Both the position numbers and the translations under genes were made by a program. A stretch of DNA of 64,000 nt from the NCBI GenBank assembly GCA_001600495.1, contig BCKE01000012.1:651445-715444 (forward strand). Reading direction: 5' to 3'. Source of the stretch: Pilasporangium apinafurcum (lineage: Eukaryota; Oomycota; Peronosporomycetes; Pythiales; Pythiaceae). The notes beneath the pieces are model-generated. The model ran no database searches. It was given only the letters and a program-made list of their open reading frames with translations, and had not been told where the DNA came from. Below are positions 1 to 10,841 of the stretch, one piece after another (position 1 is the first letter of the stretch; each line of letters begins with the position of its first letter).

Positions 1-126
1 GATGCCAACGTAGTTGGTGTTCATCACATTTGGCTTGAACGTCGCCGCAGGTTGCGAAAGGTAGCCGTGTGCATTAACTTGTTGCGTGAAGATTGCGGCA
101 GTTGCTGTGAGTGCGAGGAACTTCAT
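1..126 (-). CDS. AA17-type lytic polysaccharide monooxygenase, secreted (5' end only)
   Basis: Only the first 42 codons lie in the window; the gene runs off the left edge. The ATG is at 126 on the minus strand. The product starts with a signal peptide of about 19 residues (MKFLALTATAAIF...), and cleavage after ...VNA would expose a histidine followed by GYLSQP. LPMOs need an N-terminal His for the copper histidine brace, and oomycete AA17 enzymes, which oxidatively cleave pectic homogalacturonan, start with a closely similar HGY sequence. Secretion and the exposed His are seen directly; the AA17 assignment follows from family knowledge and phylum. A near-ideal oomycete core promoter lies 61 nt upstream, which supports this start. 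The catalytic core is not visible, so an AA16 or other LPMO class cannot be excluded. Confidence 0.75.
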   Translation of the reverse strand, partial: MKFLALTATAAIFTQQVNAHGYLSQPAATFKPNVMNTNYVGI

Positions 127-186
127 GGTTAAAAGAGCAGAGCAAAGTCACGCGAGGTGTTGTGATTGATGAGGAGGGAGAAATGA

Positions 187-202
187 AAATTGGAGAATGA
201 GC
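187..202 (-). promoter_or_regulatory. Oomycete core promoter (Inr + FPR) of the LPMO gene
   Basis: Read on the minus strand, this 16-mer is GCTCATTCTCCAATTT. It fits the oomycete core promoter consensus GCTCATTYYNCAWTTT at every position. It sits 61 nt upstream of the LPMO ATG, in the range expected for a transcription start site. This is the clearest promoter in the window and independent evidence for the phylum. Confidence 0.8.
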
Positions 203-2447
203 AATTGATCGACTGGTAATACGAAGACAAGAATGGAGAGCAAAGAGAGAGGGAGGAAATGCAGGGGGCTGTGGTTTGTTACTCATCGTTGCGATATTAC
301 CACCTGGTTTCGGACAGCGAACCACTCACTTCATACATGGAGCAAGGGAAAGACCAGCGAGTTCTCTATGCTACCTGCATCAGACGAACAGCAAATCTAA
401 CAGAATGTGTCACCAGTCGACTGATTGACAGCTGGTTTGGGAGAAGGTAACGCAAAAGGTGGGCACCCAAAAAATAAAAAATAGAGAAATTTTCAGCAAA
501 ATAACGTTTTTATAAAAATATTTTCAGTAATTTATTTCTTTTTCTTATATAAATGCCCAGACAAACCAATAGTCGAGTTTTTCACTGCAACGATCCTGTT
601 CATTCCTTCGCTTGAACCTCAAAGAAAAGCCTTCCACCAAATATCACTAGCAATAGGAAATGGCTATCGTATGTTTTACTACAACACAGAGAGAACAACG
701 CCATATCTGCTGTCTCAGTTACGGAGTATGGTGACGTTGCTATTACTTGAATCTTAGCCTTGTGCACCCAAACAAACGGTATTTGTGCAATAATAGCAAT
801 TTGCGTGGACAAAAGCCTGTACTATAAATCCTGCCTCTCTCATTGGTATCGTCCATGGTGGTGGCAGTATACCCAATCTGATTATATCATTCATAATAGC
901 TCATACAATGAAAATGATAATGGTTAAGATCGAACTGATTCTTGATGTCTTCGTACATTTATCATCTCTTCGTCTCCTGCGAGAAAGTTCCATTCTAGAA
1001 AAAAATGATCTATACGGTAAGAGCGATGATCGAATCGCTTGTTTTCCTGGCTGGCTAGATAACTCTCTCCATCTGCCTCAAGAAAAAGTACAACTTTGCG
1101 ATGATAACACGATTATTCACACACAATCAAGGTTATGACTCACAAATTTTGGATTGCTGTAGCGTCAACTTTGACGCAAACCGCACTTGGCGGCTTAGAA
1201 GAAAACACTATTTGATCAGGTAAATTCCTCAATGAATAGAATTATCTATTTCTTCTTTATCTCTTCATGTAGTTTATAGACGACACCCATACAACTTAAA
1301 TTCAGTTATGGTTTTGATATTGTTATGTCGTGGATTGCAATACATGCCAGCTCAGTTTCTGCTCATTGGTAAACTAATCAGTCACCTTTGGCCATCTTTG
1401 CCTGGACTTGGAGTAAGATAAGTGTTGCCAGAAAACATCCTTATGAATCAACTACCCAGATGGTCTTCGAAGATCGCCATCATATACCGGAAAGTTCAGT
1501 GCTGCTTTGACAACGATGGGTTTCATTTATAGAAAATGGCGCAAGTATCATCCTGAATAACACGATGCGCGATTCACATTCATCACCAATACTATTATAG
1601 GATGATGAAACACAGTCCATTTCTACCATGTTGGTTCACAAAGAGTAGCAAACGCATAGAGATTTGAGATTGTGTACCAGCCGATAGGGCGGAAGGCAAT
1701 CAGTGATCAACTGTGGATGAATAGATGGGATGGGAAACTCATGGGAACAACTGCTAGTTTGTTTAGACAGAGCCGATTGGCAAGATGTAGTAATCCAACA
1801 AATGTTACTCAAAATGCACGTGAGATGTGCCACAAAGCTTTACTGACAGAAAAAAAATAAACGGCAACAAGATGCGTGAGTTCTTGATCGCAATTCGTTG
1901 TGACCAGCTGTTTCAGCAGAAAATATGACTGTACATATCGACCATTCTCTAGCAACCCTCAATCAAGTGGCGTCGCCAAAACGTTGTACAATGTTAATAA
2001 ATCTGACCCATCAGAATAACTTCTCGTCGTTTTGCGTACGCAGAAATCCTCTCTAGTGACGACTCCATGTGTATCGCAAGTCGCTCAATCACAATTTTTT
2101 GGGGGGGAAGTATCATACCTGGGACAGTGTCATTTAAATAACCTCCTAGTGTCAAATTGGTTAAGTAACTACCATTCGTACTTAAAAAGGCATTTTTAGT
2201 ATTTTATTGGGTACGATAGGGTATAATTTTTGATGGGTCGGATTTCACATACCCAATAGGGCTCGGAGTGCTTTACCCTCAAGAGATAGATACCCGACCC
2301 AATATCATATTATTGTGTCTATTGCTGTGCTTTCATTGAATGGGCGAACGAATGAGGGGCGCTGCTAGATCAAATAACAACGACAGCGCCAACGCGATCC
2401 TCCTGCCAGTTAGATCACTAAGCACTACTCTCTCTCTCTTTGCGAAA
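203..2447. other. Intergenic, no gene recognised
   Basis: About 2.2 kb of A/T-rich DNA. The longest open frame (76 codons near 908-1138, +) has no recognisable motif. A G run lies at 2101-2107. Between about 2200 and 2310 are several short copies of ACCCAAT or GGGTA in both orientations, which may be worn repeat debris. The 5' leader of the U2AF gene probably lies at the right end: TTTCATT at 2330-2336 resembles an initiator. Confidence 0.5.
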
Positions 2448-5065
2448 ATGGGAGGTGGTCGACGGGAAAGTGAGGACACCAAGATGCGCAGCGACAACAC
2501 GCCCATGAGCGATGAGGATGAGGAAACCATTCGTGCGAAGTTGCGTGAATCTGGGTGGGAAAAGAAGAACCGCAAAGGCAGTTCCACCAAACCAGGAGCC
2601 AACGAGACTGATACTAGTAGTAGTTTAACGAATGGCAAGGCAAAGGGAGACGAATACGAAACAAAGAAAAAGGATCGTCACGATAACGATGATGGAGACG
2701 GCGATAGAAACGACGATGACAGGAAAGACAGTGATCGCCATCGTGACACGGGGCGGAAGAGCAGCAGGAGTGATGGTCGCAGCAGTCGCAGCCATCGATC
2801 TCGATCCCGCCGTCGGGATCGAGATCGGCGCAGCAGCCGCAATAGCTCTCGACGCAGCAGCAAATTATCGTCGTCTAGCCGCCGGCGATCATCCCGATCC
2901 CGATCCCGATCACGGTCACCATCTGAATCTCGCTCACGATCCCGATCGGTTTCCGTAACCAAATCCAGCAGCAAGCGATCGAGCTCCTCCCGCAAACGAC
3001 GCGCCTCAGTATCGAAATCACGTTCGCGGTCGATGTCCAAAGACAAGAAGCAGAGAAAAAAGGAAGAATTGAAGCAAGAGGAAGAAGCGGACAAGAATGC
3101 CAAGCAAGAGCAGAGCGAAGAGAAGTCAAAAACTAACAAAGATGAGCAGCAGCAGCGCCGTGATGGAGACGATGACAGCAAGGCACATCGTAGCAAGGAC
3201 AAGAACGACGACAATGAAGAAGAAACAGACAAGAAAGATAAAGATTCGCACCGCAAAAGCAGTCGAAAAAGCAGTCGACGGTCGTCGCCTCGATCACGCT
3301 CACGATCGTCGCGCCGTCGACGCCATCGTTCGCGGTCAAGATCACTCTCGGTGTCACGCAGTAGACGACGTCGTGGGTCATCGCGATCTCGATCGCGGTC
3401 CCGAGACAGTCGGCGCAGCCATCGGGATCGAGACCGGGACCGAGACCGCCGTCGCCGTGGACGCAGCCGTAGTCGTAGCCCCAGCTATAGCTACTCGCGC
3501 AGCAGTCGCCGTCGTCGTTCGGCGTCGAAGGATAAACAGCAACGGCGTGACGCCAACAGCTCTCCAGAACCACACGATCATCCACCAGCAGCTGCTCCAG
3601 GACCAGTGGATCCTACGGCATCAGTAGTGAACCCGACAATCACGCAGTTGATGCAACAATATCCAACGATGAGTCTTCAAGACATCATCGCCAAGATGCA
3701 GGCGTCGAATGTGACGATGGCGGCTGCAGTGGCGATGAAACCTGCGCGTGAGCTTTACGTGGGCAACCTTCCCCCAAACGTGACTGCACCGCAATTGCAG
3801 GAGTTTTTGGGCACGATTATCCAACAAGTGGGCTTGTCCATTCAGCCAGGCAATCCGATTCTCAACACGTGGATCTCGACCGATGGCCATTTCGCGTTTT
3901 GTGAAATGCGATCGGTGGAGGAATGTAACTTGGCACTCTTATTGAATCAGCTTTCGTTATTGGGCCAACCGCTCAAGTTTGGACGACCGCGGAGCTTTAT
4001 GGGGCCACCACAACCGATGCCAGTTGTGTCATCTCGGACGCAAACCGCGTTGGTGAACCTCGGTTGCACTCCCAATCCTGCTTGGTTTGCCTCGCCTTCT
4101 CTGGGCAGTGCATCGACTGGTGTTGGGGCTGCGTTAGCGTCGTCAACATTGGGGATGGCTGCTGGTGGCGTTGGAACGGTGGGTAATGTAGCGACATCTA
4201 TGTCTGCAAGTGCACTATTAGGATCACAGCTTGCTGCTGATGCGCTCTCGAATCGACTTATCATGATGAACATCCCAGTTGTACTTGAGGAAGAGCAAGT
4301 GACAGAACTCGTGCAGCCATTTGGCGAATTAAAGAGTTTCTCGCTGGTGAAAGACAGTGTGACTGGCGCGTCTACTGGAAGTGCACTGTTTGAATATAAA
4401 GATGATAGCGTCGCTGAGGAGGCTATGAAAGGTTTGAATGGATTGGATATCGGTGGAATTGCATTAACTGTGCGTCGGGCACCACGAGATGCAGTGATTC
4501 CTGGTGCTCTACCTCCAGCTGTTCCTGCTGCAAAAGTTGATGAAACCAGCGCCGTTGTCAAGATGGTACGTGTCATTGTGTCTTTTTGCCAGACAATCAG
4601 ATTTTCTCAAGTATTGCCTTTTGTATGTATGTAGGCAAACATGGTCACGATAGAGGAACTTAAAGACGATGAAGAGTATGCCGACTTAGCTGAAGATGTG
4701 GAAGAAGAATGTAAGCGCTTTGGAACTGTTGTGGCTATGGAAATTCCACGCCCAAAGGTATGAATTATATCATGTTTGTTTGATTTCATTTACATTGTCT
4801 CACTTTTGGTTACAAATTGATCGTAGGATGGAGAGGAAGTTCCTGGTGTTGGTAGCATTTTCGTTCGCTTCCAGAATACGTTGGAAGCCTCTGCTTCCTT
4901 GAAGGTTCGTTACTCTTGTTTATATGTTTCTTTGATTGATTTCGTTATCCATGAACTAACTCTTCGGATATCTCGCAGGCATTGAGCGGTCGCAAATTTG
5001 GAGGGAAGATTGTGCAAGTGACCTTCTACCCTGTTGACAAGTTTGAACGGAAGGACTTCAACTGA
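2448..5065 (+). CDS. U2AF2: U2 snRNP auxiliary factor large subunit (U2AF65-like)
   Basis: Binds the polypyrimidine tract and helps recruit U2 snRNP during pre-mRNA splicing in the nucleus. Exons: 2448..4565, 4635..4757, 4827..4904, 4979..5065 (801 aa). All introns are GT-AG and 69-74 nt. Order: acidic N terminus; a very long RS domain (residues about 60-395, dense SR/RD dipeptides); RRM1 from about 432 (LYVGNLPPN); RRM2 from about 603 (LIMMNIPVV); C-terminal UHM-type RRM from about 704, encoded by the three small exons and ending in FVRFQNTLEAS...FYPVDKF. This matches U2AF65, but the RS region is several times longer than in animal U2AF65 (about 475 aa in total). I chose the ATG at 2448, which follows a pyrimidine-rich leader (GCGAAAATGG context). 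An in-frame ATG at 2340 would add 36 residues but lies almost on the likely transcription start. Confidence 0.93.
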
Positions 5066-5846
5066 GCCTGAGTGCCTGGGTTTACATTTGTGTGGAAACA
5101 TTTTCATTTCTCGCTTGTTCCATGTTTATATTGCGTTCATGTGCTGGTTCAGCTTGTGGGCAACGATGTGTTCGTTGATGAAATCATCCGGAACGGAAAG
5201 GTATTTGAAGGAGCGGGATGTTGCCGCTAGCTAACCATTGCTGTTCGCTTTCTGTAGACCAGGAATTGCAATGAACTATGTTTGCTTCTTGATGTTGCTT
5301 TGTGCTAATACTAGTATTTGTTACGACATTGGTTGATAAGGACTCATTCCCGGACTGATTTACTGCTTTCAATTGCCATGATCCATGTAGAGATGATCAC
5401 AGAGACTGGGGCTTAATCGCGTACAGCGCTGATGCTGATGTGCTTTGTTTGTGGAAGAGAATTGTATCGTTTCTCCGAGCTTTGCAGTCGTTGGGTGGCC
5501 GTGATCGTGCACATGTGTCTCTTGGCGACAACTGAAATGAACCAGAGAAGCAGACGATGGGACATAACAGCGATACCCCATGCAAATGATGCCGATTATG
5601 ATCTCTATCCCATTCATAGCGCGGTGTTACGCACTTGCTTATTTGTATAGTCAAAGATCGATTACATATAGGATCGGAGACAAACAGCTCCTGGTTACGA
5701 TTGAAGAAGAACGATTGGCGAGACATTGTCTTCTCTTCTTTAATCCATCCGGCCGGCGCATGCAAGAATACACCATTTGTTAATATCAACTGTACAATAA
5801 TCCTCTTAGACCGATCTTTGCTTCCGTTTGTAGGATGGCACAATCA
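5066..5846. other. Intergenic between convergent genes, no gene recognised
   Basis: The stretch holds the 3' ends of U2AF (+) and of the LRR/IQ gene (-). A minus-strand open frame of 148 codons (5397-5843) has no motif I recognise and overlaps open frames on the other strand, so I do not call it. Confidence 0.4.
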
Positions 5847-8800
5847 TTACAGAAATCTTTCAACGTCGTTAGAAGCATCAATGGTTTCGTGTGTGGCCAT
5901 GTGCTCGGTGGTTGGAGGTTCTGAGACTACTCGTTTCGAAATGCGGTGGTAGTATCGATACTCTTGCTGTCCGTAGTCATAAAACGATTCCCACAAGCAG
6001 GTCCCATTTTCATCATAGTTCTGCTCACGATAGAGCATCGAGTGCGTGTTATGATCGATTGTATCATCAGCCACTGCGTTCTTGTTTTCCTCCGATATGA
6101 TGCTGCTGTTAGCGTACGTGTCTTCAGCGACTACCAGGTCATCCCACTTGCCTGTTGTGACTGGTACATACTGAGCGATTTGCCAGAGAGTTTCCTGGTA
6201 GCTCTCGGTCGGGATCATGTTGACAAAATCATAACCACGCACTAGGTCTTGCTGGATCTCAGATGGCCAAATCGAAGGGAAGTCTCCGTCGCCATAATCG
6301 CGACGGATGCCGTAGAAATCAAAGAGTCGCCGCTTGAGATGCAGCTGCCGTTTCCCATGCCCATGCACTACGTCATCGCACTATGGAGAAAAAAAATTAT
6401 TCCCATCAGCATCAAATATCGAGAAACGGTCGATATGAAATGGGAATGGAAAGCTAAAAAGAGCCGAACCTCATTGCAGAAGAACTCTGAGCAAGTCGAA
6501 CACTCGACGCTTGCACTTTGTGGAGTCTCTGCTCAACGAAGGACATCAATTAGTACGAGTGCGCATCGAAAACACAAAACAATAAAGATGCAGAGCAAAG
6601 ATACGCACCGCATTGATCGCATTTCGGTCGACTCGTCAACATCAGCAATTCACGCGGCATTCGCCATCGGATCTCTCCATTGACCTGATTCTGAGATGAA
6701 ACCATGAGTCACATGCCACGAAATGAGTTGGAGAGTAAGAAGCAAGACAGATAGATATGCAATACGTACAAAGTAAAAGGGTGCACCGTATCCCTTGCCG
6801 TGGTGATTGTATGCATCGACAAGTTGCTTCCAACGTGTTCGCTTTGCTGCGCGCACGCGTTCCACCTCCCGCTTTGCCTCCAACTGTCGCCAATGTGATT
6901 GTACCAGTGTCGCCGCCCATACTTCCATATCGACAGCGTTTTGCTGCAGATCCAGCAGCTCCATCATGACCTGCTGCGCGCGTTGACGCAAGAGAAACCG
7001 ACGGAACGTGCGCTGTAAATGAATCGCGGCCCGCAGTTGGCGTTCCTCGCGCAGACGTCGCCCCTCACGGAGCACCGCGACACCAATTCGATCTTTGCGC
7101 CCACGCCACTGTTTCTGGATTACTCGCGCAGCGCGTTGACAATCTCGTTGGTAGTTTGCCATCTGAAGCATTCGCACTGTGTCACGACCTTTCTTGGCGC
7201 GATATATTTTTTGCAATTTCGTGGCTGCACGTTCACGCTCACGGATCGCTTCTCGTCGTTCTTCTGCGATTCTACAAGCGCGCTTTCGTCGGAATTGTGC
7301 TTGCAGTTGGGTCGCGCGACGAGATTGCAACTCCAATTCCAGATTCTTTTGTCGCTCCAGCGCTTTCGCCTTTTTACGATCGGCTCGTCCACGATAGATG
7401 GTCTGAATCCGCAAGGAAGCTTCACGTTCCTCCTTTTCACGGATTTGCCGCTGTATTCTCTGTAAGTTAACACGTTTACGGTCGGCAATTCCCCTGAAAC
7501 GACGTTGCAGTTGAATGGCTGCCTGGGTCTCACGTTGATATTGCTTCTTTTTGGCTGCGAAAATGAGTCTCGCGATTTTTGCGGTGCGTTTCGCGCGGTA
7601 ACGGCGCTGCACTACTAGCACATATTTCTCAAGCTGCCTCGAGATGATCGCTTGCATTTGCTTCTGTGCGCGTCGTGCCTGGCAGGTTTCACGATATCGT
7701 CGTTGGATCTTGATGGCTGACTTTTCTAGGCCAGAGCGCATGAGCTTCTTGATCATCGCCTCTCGTCGAGCTTTCCGTCCACGCCACATGCTTTGTAGTC
7801 GTCGCGCCACATGCATACGCATTGTCTCTTCTTTCCGCACCAACGCGAGCCTCCGGGCAATCCTAGAGCGGTATAGATTCTGTACGAAATATCAATTTGT
7901 TTTGCACATGGAACACAGCGTAGCATAGTCGGTAAGCGACCGCAATAATGAAGAGTGTAAGCATTGAATGTAATGGATCTCACTTGGATTTTGACGGCAG
8001 CCACCCATAGCGTGCACATCTCCTCCACAAAGCGACGGTCTTTGGCGCGATGCATAGGAAAGATGCCCATTTCCGCTGAGCTCGATTGTGCTGCGTTGCC
8101 AACAGGAACGCGAAGAACACCGAACGGCCACGAACTGCTCAGGCTTTGCAAAACGCGATGGGAAACCCTACAGCCCTGCTCAAGGCAACATCATTGTCAG
8201 AAATATGATTAAGTAGTAAATACACAGGGAATATCTAAACACTGACATGAACACTGAGAGTGAGTAGTAATGGACACGCAAATGCAATTCGGGCGATGGA
8301 ATCCTGCGTGATGAGTGCACAGCCCGCGAGGTACAAGTGCACAAGTGCAGGATGTTGAAAACCATCGACCAGTGCACTCACGCCAGTATCTGAGATCATC
8401 CGACACCCAGAAAAATCAAGCACTTCAAACTGATCCGCATGGACGGCTAAATGGCGCAGTCCATTATCGCTCACTTTGTCGCATTGAGCAACATAGAGCT
8501 CCTTCAGCGATGGACAGCATTCACTTATTGCTCCCAGCATGGCATTGTCGCAGAGCAACACACCCGAGAGATTGAGCGATCGCAAATGTGCGCATCCGCG
8601 CAGCAGCGCCTTGACTGCCGGTAAGGTGATCTTTGGACATGCTTTCAAATTTACCTTCTGGAGAGATTGGCAACTCGCGCCTATAGCAACTAGAGAGCGT
8701 TCAACGAGCTGAAAGCAGCCGCTCAAGTTGAGGTCTAATAACTCTACAAACAAAACTTATCAGCTTAATGAACAGTGACACTGGAGATATCGTGTTGCAA

Positions 8801-10415
8801 GCTAAGATCTTACTTTTACAGCCTTGAGCGACAGCTCGTAGTCCTTCCAACCCAAAATCTCGATTGCTTCCATCAGATACAAGATAGAGATTGCTCACAT
8901 GCAAAACCTCCAGCTCTGGACATCCATTGGATAGCAGTCGCAGACCCACATCGGAAACACTCTTGACATTCGAGAGTCGTATAGATTTGAGATGTGGGCA
9001 ATGCTCACTCAACCCACGAAGAGAGACGTCTGTAACGTAGAAAACATTGGTGATATCGAGATGCTCAAGCTCGTGACACCCATCGGCGATCCATTTGATG
9101 CCCCCGTCGGTCAGGAAGTTGCAGCCGGCAAGATTAATGGATTTCAATCTGGTACAGTGCTCTCCAAGCGCTGCACACGCTGTGTCAGTGATTTTTTCAC
9201 TGTATTGACTGCGGTTCAAGGCGACTCTCTCCAACTGTAGACACTTTTGCGCCAAAGATACAATTCCACTGTCTGACACTTGCGTGCAATCGCTCAGGAT
9301 GATTGTCCGGAGACTTTGACACTGATTGGAGAGTGTCTTAAGCAGATTATCGGTGATTTGTAGGCAGCGGGCGACATTGAGATGCTGCAGCTTCGTAAAG
9401 GCGTAAATGCACCGCATCAACACCCACTCACCGATTTGTGCGCACTCTACGACTGCTAAGTCGGTGAGCTGCTGGCAATGATCACCGATGGCACTGAGCC
9501 CAGCCCCCTGGACATTTCTGCAGTTGCTGATGTTCAAGCGAGTGAGTGACCTACAGTGTTGTGCCAATGTCCGAAGACCTACGTCTGTAATCTGCACAGC
9601 GTTTGCGATTTCGAGCACTTGCAAAGCAGGCACGCTCTCGGCAACAGCCACCAAGCCAACGTCTGTGATTGACTCGGCACCATTCATAATAAGGCTTTTC
9701 GTTAGTTCTGCGTCATCGTTGACTTGCAGTCGTCTGCCTCCTGCTGATGACGGCGCTGTCGACGGGGTCGATGTCGGTCCCAGCAACTGCTTTTGCCTCA
9801 ATTGGGTGATCCGCTTGTTGCGTGCAGCAATCCGAAATAGAGTCGTGTCAGAGACAATAACAGTCCATTTGCTGATATTGATGTGCGCAGAATGAGTAAA
9901 CTGCGATGGAAGCTCTGTCGGGTTTTGCGCGACTCCCTTACGAGTTCCCCGCTCAATCGACGTAGTAAAGAACGCCAAATTATTGAGGATTGCTGGTCTG
10001 TAGAATATGCAATCAAAGATAAGCATGCACGAACAATTTGCTCAAATTTCTACATTATGTACGTTGAGAAGGCTTACCGAGTATCATGCGAGAAGGCTAT
10101 AGGTTGATGCTGACCGTTATCATTTTGATTCGAAGTAATGGGGGAGCGTACTGGTCCAAGTGGCACATGGTTGGTCTTCAAAGAGTGATTTAATCCACCA
10201 GGATTAATCGATACGTTATTACCTCCACCAGCACGCTCTTGTTCTGACCGCTTTGGTTCTGAAAGCACGGCTAGCTTCACCGTACTCGTTGGATTGAGCT
10301 TCTTGCTGATGTTGCTGCGTGACTTTGTGGGAGGTTTAAAAGTCTCGACTGCATTTACTGACAATGGTTCTGGCAGGACAGGAATGCGAGACCTCGCCAA
10401 TCTGGGATACGACAT
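5847..10415 (-). CDS. LRR (AMN1-like) - multi-IQ - WW - B-box - WW protein
   Basis: One eight-exon gene of 1,331 aa: complement of 10078..10415, 8814..9997, 8247..8743, 7984..8175, 6770..7879, 6609..6690, 6470..6528, 5847..6380. Every junction keeps frame and falls inside a recognisable repeat or domain, which is why I treat it as one gene. Domains: a disordered N terminus; about 15 cysteine-containing leucine-rich repeats (residues about 220-690) of the AMN1/F-box-LRR type; about 11 IQ motifs (about 725-1075; e.g. IQRRYRE, IQKQWRGRKDR) that should bind calmodulin or EF-hand light chains; a WW domain (W...FYFNQVNGEIRWRMP, split by an intron); a B-box zinc finger (CDQC...CSTC...CNEC...H); and a second, degenerate WW (W...YRYYH...EPP, second Trp replaced by Val). 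No F-box was seen. A scaffold in calcium or ciliary signalling is possible, but function is inferred from domains only. Confidence 0.87.
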
Positions 10416-10841
10416 TGAGCCAAAAATGAAAATTTATATCCGCGCTAGGTGCATAGATATTTACGACACATTCGTACGGCATAAGTCTGTTTCTTCGTTC
10501 CACATTTGATGAGTGATTATACACGGCTCGACGGTATTCATCTAGGAGCGTCATGCATCAGCTCGAGAAAATATAAAATACTTCGATCTGTCTATCTATA
10601 GGTAGACAACCACAACTATTTAACAAATTGTTGCCTCCCTTCGTCTCTTCATCCTAGCGCTGAAGTTAAAATTATGTCACAAAAGACTCGAAGTCAACTA
10701 ATTGGCATTCACCTCAGTCCACCATATGGTGTGACTGTTCTCGTATTGTTATCGTCGATGATAACAGCTTCAGATATCCGCCCTTGGGTCATTGTCGCTG
10801 CCATAATCAGTTTTCAGCATCCCAATTTTTACATAATTCAC
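10416..10841. other. Intergenic, promoter region of the LRR/IQ gene
   Basis: This stretch lies between the stop of the RCC1 gene and the start of the LRR/IQ gene, both on the minus strand. No further gene or repeat was seen. Confidence 0.5.

Noticed and set aside
2678-3256. Ser/Leu/Arg-rich minus-strand frame opposite the RS domain
   Set aside because: RS-repeat coding sequence leaves long open antisense frames; the sense frame continues into RRM domains.
8176-8246. Gene boundary between an LRR protein and an IQ protein
   Set aside because: A 71-nt intron with GT donor and CAG acceptor restores an exact LRR period (LSVH/GCRVSH) in phase, so one gene is the simpler reading.
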